The translations under genes and the position numbers were made by a program. Under the pieces are notes generated by a model. That model did no database searches. It saw only the letters and a program-made list of their open reading frames with translations, and had not been told where the DNA came from. This document shows positions 8,851 to 15,654 of a DNA stretch of 64,000 nucleotides, piece after piece; the first letter of the stretch is position 1, and every line of letters begins with the position of its first letter. Origin of the DNA: Bacteroides sp. CAG:709 (GTDB lineage Bacteria > Bacteroidota > Bacteroidia > Bacteroidales > UBA932); assembly GCA_000434935.1 (NCBI GenBank), contig FR882197.1:1-64000 (forward strand), in the 5' to 3' direction.

Positions 8851-9321
8851 TTACAACTTACGGTTCGCATAATTCGCGATGCAATCCGGAATCTGGATTT
8901 CGTAGTCGGAGTCGTCAAGCAGCGGCGATGTCAGCAGCATGTCGGCAGTCGTACGGTTCGTGGCGAACGCAATGTTATAAAGAGACGCGAGCCGGGACAA
9001 TGCCGATACATCATTCTGATGTCCCTGGACAATGAGGTTGTCGCAGAAGAAAATCAGCATGTCAATCCTGCGTTCGGCAATCATTGCACCGATTTGCTGG
9101 TCACCGCCGAGTGGTCCTGACAGCAGCCTGGTAACCTTGCCTCTGAACGGGAACTTTTCCACGCCGTCGATTTCGACCGATATCTCTTCAATGAGACGTC
9201 CGGTGGTTCCGGTAGCATACAGGTTGTGCTTCGAAAGCATTGATGCATTGAACTTTACCCATGAAATAAGCTCTTCCTTCCTGCCGTCATGCGCCACAAG
9301 CGCGATATTCAATTTCTTCAT
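8851..9321 (-). CDS. mgsA: Methylglyoxal synthase
   Basis: Converts dihydroxyacetone phosphate to methylglyoxal and phosphate, a bypass of lower glycolysis. At 156 aa from the ATG at 9321 it has normal length; the frame runs open to 9351, but family members begin with MKKxNIALVAHD. Visible family motifs are ALVAHDGRK, ATGTTGRLI (phosphate-binding), SGPLGGDQQIGAMI, and the region FFCDNL with the conserved Asp, followed by DVSALSRLASLYNIAFATN. It sits alone on the minus strand, downstream of tRNA-His and its terminator, and convergent with DUF2752. Confidence 0.94.
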   Translation of the reverse strand: MKKLNIALVAHDGRKEELISWVKFNASMLSKHNLYATGTTGRLIEEISVEIDGVEKFPFRGKVTRLLSGPLGGDQQIGAMIAERRIDMLIFFCDNLIVQGHQNDVSALSRLASLYNIAFATNRTTADMLLTSPLLDDSDYEIQIPDCIANYANRKL

Positions 9322-9380
9322 AATAATTCCTCCGAACCTTTTCCGCATCAAAATTCATGCAATTCGACGAAGGCAGATAC

Positions 9381-9410
9381 AAAAAAAAACAGACCTCGGA
9401 AAGAAGTCTG
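9381..9410 (-). terminator. Probable intrinsic terminator after tRNA-His
   Basis: On the minus strand a short hairpin with a 5-bp CAGAC/GTCTG stem and a weak inner extension is followed by a run of nine T. It lies 10 bases beyond the tRNA 3' end and before mgsA. Confidence 0.6.
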
Positions 9411-9420
9411 CTTTTTGGAG

Positions 9421-9494
9421 GGTGAACGGTGGGGCTCGAACCCACGACAACCAGAACCACAATCTGGCGCTCTACCAACTGAACTACGCTCACC
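9421..9494 (-). tRNA. tRNA-His (GTG)
   Basis: Cloverleaf on the minus strand starting GGTGAGCGTAGTTCAG, with anticodon loop TTGTGGT (anticodon GTG) and T-arm GTGGGTTCGAGCCCCAC. The encoded extra 5' G (9494) faces a C at the discriminator position (9421), the G-1:C73 pair diagnostic for tRNA-His. The 3' CCA is not encoded. Expressed alone. Confidence 0.97.
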
Positions 9495-9507
9495 ATGTTT
9501 AGGATTA

Positions 9508-9515
9508 CAAAGGTA
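9508..9515 (-). promoter_or_regulatory. -7 box for tRNA-His
   Basis: Minus-strand TACCTTTG, an exact TAnnTTTG match, 14 bases upstream of the tRNA 5' end. This is the right place for a start a few bases before the mature RNA. Confidence 0.7.
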
Positions 9516-9621
9516 ATGATATTTTTTTAATCTGCAAGGGGTTGGTGTTGTTTTTTGCAAATAACCCCAAAAATCGGAAGCGGGAGGTGCAAAACTTGAA
9601 CTGATTTAGAGAACTTCTTAT

Positions 9622-9629
9622 TATATTTG
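9622..9629 (+). promoter_or_regulatory. -7 box upstream of the carboxyltransferase gene
   Basis: TATATTTG matches TAnnTTTG, 92 bases before the ATG at 9722, implying an untranslated leader of about 85 bases. Confidence 0.6.
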
Positions 9630-9721
9630 CCCGATAGTTATAACTTGGCGAGCATTGGAAAATGAAACAGCGGAGACGCGTAAATCATTCCCGATGATTG
9701 CCTTAAAACAAAAACAAACAA

Positions 9722-11512
9722 ATGGCAAGAGAAATAAAGTTTTCTCTGGTATACAGGGACATGTGGCAGTCTTCCGGCAAGTACGTGCCGAGAGTGGACC
9801 AGCTGGAAGAAGTTGCACCGGCAATCATTGACATGGGATGCTTCGACAGAGTCGAGACCAATGGCGGCGCATTCGAACAGGTAAACCTCCTTTTCGGCGA
9901 GAACCCTAACGTGGCCGTACGCAGATGGACTGCACCATTCCACAAGGCCGGCATTCAGACACACATGCTGGAACGCGGACTTAACGCATTGAGAATGAAC
10001 CCGGTACCGGCAGACGTACGAGAGCTGATGTACAAGGTCAAGAAAGCACAGGGCACTGATATCGCCAGATCATTCTGCGGCCTGAACGACCACAGAAACC
10101 TGAAATTGTCGGTAGAATATGCGAAGAAAGCCGGGATGATTTCACAGGTGGCACTTTCCATCACCCACTCCCCTGTCCACACGGTGGAATATTACATGGG
10201 CATCGTGGACAAAGTCGTGGAATACGGCTGCGATGAAATCTGCCTGAAAGACATGGCCGGCGTCGGAAGACCGACATTCCTGGCAGAACTCACAAGCTGC
10301 ATCAAGAAAAAATATCCGCACATCCTGGTACAATACCACGGCCACACAGGCCCTGGATTTTCACCGGCATCAATGCTGGAAGTAGCACGCGCAGGCGCTG
10401 ATTATCTGGATGTTGCAGTAGAGCCTCTTTCATGGGGCAAGATTCATCCGGACGTGATAACCATCCGCGAAATGATGCGCGCCGACGGATTCATTGTCAA
10501 GGACCTGAACATGGACGCATACATGGAAGTGCGCCGCCTCACACAGAAATTCATTGACGATTTCCTCGGATATTGGATCAATCCTTCGAACCACCTGATG
10601 TCGTCGCTGCTCGTCGGCTGCGGCCTCCCGGGCGGAATGATGGGTTCAATGATGGCCGACCTGAAGGGATTCCAAGCTGCCATCAATGCTTCAGAACGCG
10701 CTCACGGACGTCCGGAAATCAGTCTGGACACATTGATGGTCAAGCTGTTCGAGGAAGTACAATACGTTTGGCCTAGACTGGGCTACCCTCCGCTGGTAAC
10801 GCCGTTCAGCCAGTATGTGAAGAATACTTCCCTCATGAACCTGCTGAACGTCCTCAACGGCAAACCGAGGTGGACCACCATTGACAAGGACACTTGGGGC
10901 ATGATTCTGGGCCGCATGGGGCAGCTTCCGGGAACGCTTGCGCCGGAAATCATTGACCTGGCGAAGGAAAAGAACATGGAATTCTACACCGGCAACCCGC
11001 AGGACATGTACCCGGACGAGCTGCCGAAGTTCCGCCAGATGATGAAAGACGAAGGCTGGGACGAGGGCCAGGACCAGGAGGAACTTTTCGAGTTCGCAAT
11101 GCACGAGAGGCAGTACCGCGACTACAAGAGCGGCGTCGCCAAGGAGAGGTTCAATGCTGAGCTTAAAGACTTGAAGACCAAGGCTGGAGCGCCGATAAAC
11201 GTAGTGCGCCCGGTAGTGGAAATGCCTAAGTTCAATGTCGAGGAATACGCGCAGAAATATCCTCATGCAGTTCCGGTCCAGGCTCCGGCAAAGGGCCAGC
11301 TGATGTGGCAGTTGGATGTCGACGATGATTCGACGGCGCCTATCGCAGGTACCAAAGTCAATGCCGGCGAGGCAATGGGCCATGTCCAGACATACTACGG
11401 AATGGAAGACATTGTTCCGGCTATCGACGGCCGCGTGGTCGCAGTAACCGGCAAACAGGGCGACAAGGTGGTCAAGGGCGAGATTATCGCTTTCGTCGAA
11501 GGCGCGAAGTAA
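9722..11512 (+). CDS. Pyruvate/oxaloacetate carboxyltransferase-like protein lacking the biotin lysine
   Basis: 596 aa resembling oxaloacetate decarboxylase alpha / pyruvate carboxylase subunit B. An N-terminal HMGL-like TIM barrel carries a YRDMWQSSGKY segment in place of the usual LRDAHQS, KDMAG at 176-180 and the metal-binding H206-x-H208 in QYHGHTG. A conserved carboxylase helical domain follows. The last 80 residues form a biotinyl/lipoyl-like fold (VPVQAPAKGQLMW ... GDKVVKGEIIAFVE). Where biotinyl domains have A-M-K-M-E, this protein reads Y-Y-G-M-E (558-562), with Gly560 at the lysine position. So it probably cannot be biotinylated itself and may need a separate carrier. Monocistronic with its own promoter-like box; the Fur-family gene converges. 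Exact substrate uncertain. Confidence 0.83.
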   Translation: MAREIKFSLVYRDMWQSSGKYVPRVDQLEEVAPAIIDMGCFDRVETNGGAFEQVNLLFGENPNVAVRRWTAPFHKAGIQTHMLERGLNALRMNPVPADVRELMYKVKKAQGTDIARSFCGLNDHRNLKLSVEYAKKAGMISQVALSITHSPVHTVEYYMGIVDKVVEYGCDEICLKDMAGVGRPTFLAELTSCIKKKYPHILVQYHGHTGPGFSPASMLEVARAGADYLDVAVEPLSWGKIHPDVITIREMMRADGFIVKDLNMDAYMEVRRLTQKFIDDFLGYWINPSNHLMSSLLVGCGLPGGMMGSMMADLKGFQAAINASERAHGRPEISLDTLMVKLFEEVQYVWPRLGYPPLVTPFSQYVKNTSLMNLLNVLNGKPRWTTIDKDTWGMILGRMGQLPGTLAPEIIDLAKEKNMEFYTGNPQDMYPDELPKFRQMMKDEGWDEGQDQEELFEFAMHERQYRDYKSGVAKERFNAELKDLKTKAGAPINVVRPVVEMPKFNVEEYAQKYPHAVPVQAPAKGQLMWQLDVDDDSTAPIAGTKVNAGEAMGHVQTYYGMEDIVPAIDGRVVAVTGKQGDKVVKGEIIAFVEGAK

Positions 11513-11527
11513 CGTGAAAAAAAATAA

Positions 11528-11983
11528 TCACTTCCGTTTATATGCGCGGCTCGGCCTGCAGATGATTTGAATGTCAATATCTTCCACGTGATATCCACGG
11601 AACCTCCGGCTTGAAAGACGGGATGTGACAAGTTCGATGGTCTCGTCGTCGATCACATCCGTGAAAGTATTGTTCACATGGTCGTATAGGTGGATATGCT
11701 TGAAGGTATTGACATCGAAATACATCTTGCTGTTCGAGCTCATCCTGTAATTGTAGATTCCCAGCAATGCTATCTGCGTCAGGATGTTATATACTGAAGC
11801 CACGGTTACCTTGACGATACCGTCTTCCCTGATCTTGTCAGTGACCATGTCAGCGGAAGCATGGCCGAGAGCGAGCATGGCCTCATGGACAGCAATCCTC
11901 TGCTGCGTAGCTTTCAAATTATGTTTCTTCAGCAGGCGCTTGAATTCCTCGACATTCGGGGCTTCATATGTCTGTTTAATCAT
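11528..11983 (-). CDS. Fur-family transcriptional regulator
   Basis: 151 aa. An N-terminal winged helix (LLKKHNLKATQQRIAVHEAML, then VTVASVYNILTQIALLGI) is typical of Fur/PerR/Zur. A C-terminal dimerisation/metal domain starts near FDVNTFKHIHLYDHVNNTFTDV. The usual CxxC structural-zinc pairs are absent: the position after the His-rich strand reads HLYDHVNN, and the only Cys is near the end (IICRPS). It may therefore sense metal or peroxide through His/Asp ligands only. It has its own promoter-like box, is divergent from gpmI and converges on the carboxyltransferase gene. PerR versus Fur cannot be decided from sequence. Confidence 0.85.
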   Translation of the reverse strand: MIKQTYEAPNVEEFKRLLKKHNLKATQQRIAVHEAMLALGHASADMVTDKIREDGIVKVTVASVYNILTQIALLGIYNYRMSSNSKMYFDVNTFKHIHLYDHVNNTFTDVIDDETIELVTSRLSSRRFRGYHVEDIDIQIICRPSRAYKRK

Positions 11984-12011
11984 ATATTGGACTCATTTTC
12001 CATTAATCGCG

Positions 12012-12019
12012 CAAAGTTA
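12012..12019 (-). promoter_or_regulatory. -7 box for the Fur-family gene
   Basis: Minus-strand TAACTTTG matches TAnnTTTG, 29 bases before the ATG at 11983. The AT-rich partly palindromic flank (TTATAACAATTATAA around 12025-12041) could be a self-operator; that part is inference. Confidence 0.55.
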
Positions 12020-12100
12020 GCTATTTTATAACAATTATAAAATAGATTTGCATTGTGAAAATCCTGCAAGTCAACCACTCGCGTTCCGCCGGAAAATAGC

Positions 12101-12108
12101 TATATTTG
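12101..12108 (+). promoter_or_regulatory. -7 box for gpmI
   Basis: TATATTTG matches TAnnTTTG, 33 bases upstream of the gpmI ATG at 12141. Confidence 0.6.
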
Positions 12109-12140
12109 CAGGATGTTTGGAACTAAATAATTATAGATAT

Positions 12141-13667
12141 ATGGACAGAAAAGTTCTTCTTATGATTCTGGATGGTTGGGGTGAAGGCAGACATGACCAC
12201 TCCAATGCCATCTACACGGCCGGTGCGCCATTCATTGACTCTCTCAGAGCGAAATATCCTATGAGCCATTTGCAGACATGCGGCGAGGCTGTCGGTCTTC
12301 CTGACGGACAGATGGGAAACTCCGAGGTCGGCCACATGAATCTGGGTGCAGGACGCGTTGTATATCAGGATCTTATGAAAATCAACAAGACCTGCCGCGA
12401 GCACAAGCTGCTTACCAGAGCGGAGATAAAAGGCGTATATGACTATGTAAAGCAGACCGGCAAGAAGCTCCACCTCATGGGACTTTGCTCAACCGGCGGC
12501 GTACACAGCTCACTCGACCACTACTACGAATTCCTGAATGTCGCTAAAGAATATGGTCTGGACAATGTTTTCGTGCATTGCTTCATGGACGGACGTGACA
12601 CCGACCCGCACAGCGGAAAGGGCTTCGTGGCTGATCTCGAGAAACATATGGCAGAGAGCACCGGAAAGGTCGCTTCCGTCTGCGGCCGTTTCTATGCAAT
12701 GGACAGGGACAAGAGATGGAACCGTGTAAAAGAGGCTTACGACCTGCTCGTGAACGGACAGGGTGCAGCATTCACCTCTGCGACTGACGGTATCCAGGCT
12801 TCATACGATGCCGACGTGACCGATGAGTTCATCAAGCCGATCGTCATTACCGATGCTGCAGGAGCACCTCTCGCCAAGATCGAGGAGGGCGATGCCATCA
12901 TTTTCATGAATTTCCGCAATGACCGCGCACGTGAAATCACCGCAGTGCTCACCCAGCAGGACATGCCTGAGGAGGGAATGCACATCATTCCTAATCTCTA
13001 TTACTGCTGCATGACTCCTTACGATGCTGCATTCAAAGGCCTCCATATCCTCTTCGACAAGGAAATTGTCAAGGATACCCTCGGTGAAATCGTATCGAAG
13101 GCAGGACTTCACCAGCTCCGCATCGCCGAGACCGAGAAATACGCTCACGTGACATTCTTCTTCAACGGCGGCCGCGAAACTCCGTTCGAGAACGAGGACA
13201 GAATCCTGGTTCCTTCTCCAAAGGTGCCTACATACGACCTCCAGCCGGAGATGAGCGCTCCTATCGTAACCGAGAAGCTCATTGAAGCTATCGACACCGA
13301 CAAGGAGGACCTCATCATCCTGAACTACGCGAACGGCGACATGATCGGCCATACCGGAGTTTACGACGCCATCTGCACCGCTGTCAGATGCATTGACGGC
13401 TGCGTCGAGAAGGTCGTTACCGAGGCCATCAAGCACAACTACGTAATTCTCATCACCGCCGACCATGGCAATGCTGATCACGCAGTTAACGATGACGGCA
13501 CTCCGAACACAGCCCACTCGCTCAACCCTGTTCAGTTCATCGTTGTCAATGCCGGTGACGAGGTCAAGAGCGTAAAGGACGGCGCCCTCTGCAATGTAGC
13601 TCCTACCATCCTGAAGCTGATGGGTCTTCCACAGCCTGCAGACATGGATGCCGAGCCGCTTTTCTAG
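12141..13667 (+). CDS. gpmI: 2,3-bisphosphoglycerate-independent phosphoglycerate mutase
   Basis: Interconverts 3- and 2-phosphoglycerate in glycolysis using two Mn ions and a phosphoserine intermediate. 508 aa from the ATG at 12141, giving the family start [14 protein letters not shown]; longer in-frame codons upstream lie in the promoter region. Metal ligand Asp11 is in ILDGWG, and the catalytic Ser61 is in [16 protein letters not shown] and the C-terminal metal motif [10 protein letters not shown] are present. Transcribed alone from the box at 12101, ending at a strong shared hairpin. No oddity. Confidence 0.97.
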   Translation: MDRKVLLMILDGWGEGRHDHSNAIYTAGAPFIDSLRAKYPMSHLQTCGEAVGLPDGQMGNSEVGHMNLGAGRVVYQDLMKINKTCREHKLLTRAEIKGVYDYVKQTGKKLHLMGLCSTGGVHSSLDHYYEFLNVAKEYGLDNVFVHCFMDGRDTDPHSGKGFVADLEKHMAESTGKVASVCGRFYAMDRDKRWNRVKEAYDLLVNGQGAAFTSATDGIQASYDADVTDEFIKPIVITDAAGAPLAKIEEGDAIIFMNFRNDRAREITAVLTQQDMPEEGMHIIPNLYYCCMTPYDAAFKGLHILFDKEIVKDTLGEIVSKAGLHQLRIAETEKYAHVTFFFNGGRETPFENEDRILVPSPKVPTYDLQPEMSAPIVTEKLIEAIDTDKEDLIILNYANGDMIGHTGVYDAICTAVRCIDGCVEKVVTEAIKHNYVILITADHGNADHAVNDDGTPNTAHSLNPVQFIVVNAGDEVKSVKDGALCNVAPTILKLMGLPQPADMDAEPLF

Positions 13668-13687
13668 CGAATTGAGAATCAATAATC

Positions 13688-13729
13688 AAACCCGGTCAGA
13701 GTTCCAGTTGTGGAGATCTGACCGGGTTT
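13688..13729. terminator. Bidirectional intrinsic terminator
   Basis: Perfect 13-base arms AAACCCGGTCAGA / TCTGACCGGGTTT around a 16-base loop. T-rich sequence follows on both strands, between convergent gpmI and the META lipoprotein gene. Confidence 0.85.
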
Positions 13730-13748
13730 AATTGTTTAGTTCCAGCGA

Positions 13749-14168
13749 TTATTCCGCAGGGGCTTCAGTCCTTTTGAGTTTCAGGACAGTGGTTCCCTCT
13801 GCAGAGAGAATTGAAACATTGTCATTGTCCGTCACCTGAACTTTTGCAGCAGCGCCAATTCCTTCAAGCACAGCAGTTTCCACTTCCGGAGTAGGGCCCA
13901 TCATCTTGGTCACGCCTACTTCGCCGAATTTGATCGCATCACCTTTGACGCTGTATTCGCCGAAGAAATTATTGATGCTGGTATTTCCATGAACACCTTT
14001 CTCGTCGAAAGAAATGGAAGCCTTTTCGAAGCCGCCTTCTGTTGCGAGACCGCCGGCCTCCACGATTTCCCAGTCGCCGATCAATGCCTTGGCCACATCT
14101 GATTTCTTTCCCGCTCCACAGCTGCAAATCACAGCCAGAGCCACGAACATAAGAATCACTTTTTTCAT
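13749..14168 (-). CDS. META-domain lipoprotein
   Basis: 139 aa. A lipoprotein signal peptide (MKKVILMFVALAVICSC, Cys17) is followed by one META/HslJ-like domain. It opens with ALIGDWEIVEAGG, then SISFDEKGVHGNTSINNFFGEYSV and the KMMGPTPEVETAVLEGI helix, and ends in a beta strand TTVLKLKR. META domains occur in secreted or motility-linked proteins and in HslJ; the function here is unknown. It should be anchored in the envelope, probably the outer membrane. Single gene ending at the shared terminator with gpmI. Confidence 0.82.
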   Translation of the reverse strand: MKKVILMFVALAVICSCGAGKKSDVAKALIGDWEIVEAGGLATEGGFEKASISFDEKGVHGNTSINNFFGEYSVKGDAIKFGEVGVTKMMGPTPEVETAVLEGIGAAAKVQVTDNDNVSILSAEGTTVLKLKRTEAPAE

Positions 14169-14361
14169 AATCTATTGATTTTAAATAATTTATAATTAAC
14201 CGCAACATCAAAGTGCTTAATTGGCAAAATTACATGTATTATACAGAAAACACAAATCGCAGTAAGCTGTATTTTACGTAAAAAATATATGGAGAATTTG
14301 TTTATTATAAAGACCAGTTGGCTGGTATTCTGACAGAAAACGATGCCTGATATGAATTCCG

Positions 14362-14436
14362 CTATTTCCCGGGGTAGTAGATAGCGTCACGGAGGTCTTT
14401 GGGGATAATGCGTGGATGAGCAGTGGATATAACCAC
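14362..14436 (-). pseudogene. Possible 3' remnant of an unknown gene
   Basis: On the minus strand the frame ending at the TAG near 14362-14364 reads VISTAHPRIIPKDLRDAIYY then PGK-stop. That looks like an ordinary protein C-terminus with a coding-like codon pattern. Just upstream it is cut by an in-frame stop in the GGTGGT repeat before the Fic gene. I do not recognise the protein. It could equally be a chance frame. Confidence 0.25.
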
Positions 14437-14471
14437 CTAAAAAGGTGGTAAATTTCAAAAAGGTGGTAAAT
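14432..14471 (+). repeat. Paired GGTGGTAAAT motif, upstream copy
   Basis: ACCACC-TAAAA-AGGTGGT forms an inverted repeat (14432-14449). The GGTGGTAAAT at 14444-14453 is repeated directly at 14462-14471, 18 bases on. The same composite (inverted unit plus direct unit, 18-base phase) recurs at 15557-15597, just after the Fic stop. The upstream copy covers the expected -33 and spacer region of the Fic promoter, so operator function is plausible. Confidence 0.75.
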
Positions 14472-14477
14472 AATTGC

Positions 14478-14485
14478 TATCTTTG
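14478..14485 (+). promoter_or_regulatory. -7 box for the Fic gene
   Basis: TATCTTTG matches TAnnTTTG, 16 bases before the ATG at 14502, directly downstream of the paired GGTGGTAAAT motifs. Confidence 0.65.
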
Positions 14486-14501
14486 TGGAAACGTTAGTAC
14501 T

Positions 14502-15569
14502 ATGAGCAAATTGAGCGAGGCATACGAGAAATGGTTGGCTTTACAGCCTTTCTCTCCGACGGATTCGGCAAGACTTGACCGCAAGTTCATGCTGGACTTC
14601 AACTATAACAGCAACCATATCGAGGGTAACACCTTGACTTACGGCCAGACCGAGGTGCTTCTTCTCATGGGGGAGGTTATAGGCTCTGCCAAGATGAAGG
14701 ACCTTGAAGACATGAAGGCCCACAATCTCTGTCTGAATCTCATGATTGAGGAGGCCAAGACTGCTGATCACCTTTCTGAGTCTTTCATCAAGCGACTCCA
14801 TCAGGTGATGCTTCGTGAAGATTATACTGTCTATCGTGAGCTTTCTGGTGGTCGCCAGACAAGTTATGTCGTACACGCCGGCACATATAAGACCAGACCT
14901 AACTCTGTTATTACGCCTACGGGTGAACGCTTTGATTATGCCTCTCCTGAAGAGACTCCGTCTTTGATGTATGATCTGATTCAGTGGTACAACGAAGAAG
15001 AGCAGGCATGCAATCTTTCGCCGGTAGAGCTTGCAGCCTTGTTCCATTACAGATATATCAGAATCCATCCATTCGAGGATGGCAACGGCCGAATCGCGAG
15101 GCTTATTGTGAACTTCATTCTGCTCAAACATAACTATCCTATGGTTGTTGTGCTCAGTCGCAAGAAGACTACATATCTCAATGCTCTTGGCCTCGCTGAT
15201 GTGAATGTTGGAGTAGTGCCCGCAGATGGCTCACATGCATCTATCGAGCAGATTAAACCATTTGTGAAGTACATGACGGATCTTATGGTATCTGAGATCA
15301 ATCAGAACATTGCTTTCCTTCATGCTGATGCGAAGACTACTTGGTGGTATGATGGTGAGACTGTCACCTTCAGGAGCCCGAGAACAGTTTTGCTCCTGCA
15401 GCATCTGCAGAAGAATCCCAAAGCGACCATTGCAGAACTCGCGTCTGTGCTTGACATCAATACCTCAGCTGTCCAGAAACAGCTCTCAAACCTGCTGGCA
15501 AAGGGGTATATTACCAAAGATCCAGACACAAACAGCTACCGTGTAATAGCAGTATCTACCACCAAATAA
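14502..15569 (+). CDS. Fic-family protein with inhibitory helix and C-terminal winged helix
   Basis: 355 aa from the ATG at 14502 (MSKLSEAYE); an upstream ATG at 14445 lies inside the promoter. Fic enzymes transfer AMP or other nucleotide parts to protein hydroxyls. The canonical HPFEDGNGR is at 189-197. An N-terminal SNHIEGN (37-43) fits the auto-inhibitory [S/T]xxxE[G/N] helix, making this a class II Fic. The C-terminus (about 300-350, TIAELASVLDINTSAVQKQLSNLLAKGYI) is a helix-turn-helix typical of Fic proteins that may bind DNA. No partner antitoxin gene is seen. The paired GGTGGTAAAT motifs on both flanks suggest autoregulation or insertion of the cassette. Confidence 0.92.
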   Translation: MSKLSEAYEKWLALQPFSPTDSARLDRKFMLDFNYNSNHIEGNTLTYGQTEVLLLMGEVIGSAKMKDLEDMKAHNLCLNLMIEEAKTADHLSESFIKRLHQVMLREDYTVYRELSGGRQTSYVVHAGTYKTRPNSVITPTGERFDYASPEETPSLMYDLIQWYNEEEQACNLSPVELAALFHYRYIRIHPFEDGNGRIARLIVNFILLKHNYPMVVVLSRKKTTYLNALGLADVNVGVVPADGSHASIEQIKPFVKYMTDLMVSEINQNIAFLHADAKTTWWYDGETVTFRSPRTVLLLQHLQKNPKATIAELASVLDINTSAVQKQLSNLLAKGYITKDPDTNSYRVIAVSTTK

Positions 15570-15597
15570 GGTGGTAAATTTCCCAAAGGTGGTAAAA
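15557..15597 (+). repeat. Paired GGTGGTAAA motif, downstream copy
   Basis: TACCACC-AAATAA-GGTGGTA is inverted (15557-15576), with GGTGGTAAAT at 15570-15579 and GGTGGTAAAA at 15588-15597, again 18 bases apart. It overlaps the last codons and stop of the Fic gene. Confidence 0.75.
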
Positions 15598-15598
15598 A

Positions 15599-15634
15599 AA
15601 TCAGAGTCGGGGATGTGCCGGCTCTGATTTTTTT
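15599..15634. terminator. Intrinsic terminator after the Fic gene
   Basis: AATCAGAG...CTCTGATT stem extended by CGG/CCG, followed by seven T on the plus strand. The run of A on its other side also makes it usable by the convergent beta-helix lipoprotein gene. Confidence 0.8.
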
Positions 15635-15654
15635 AGGGGATCGAGGTGGTCGAT

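Larger units (their letters stand above)
14169..14501. other. Intergenic region META lipoprotein / Fic
   Basis: 333 bases. It holds an AT-rich stretch upstream of the lipoprotein, a small ACCAGTTGGCTGGT palindrome near 14312-14325, the possible gene remnant (14362-14436), and the Fic promoter with its paired GGTGGTAAAT motifs. Confidence 0.5.

Noticed and set aside
14502..15569. Fic as half of a toxin-antitoxin pair
   Set aside because: No small antitoxin gene lies next to it; the inhibitory SxxxE[G/N] helix is within the protein itself.
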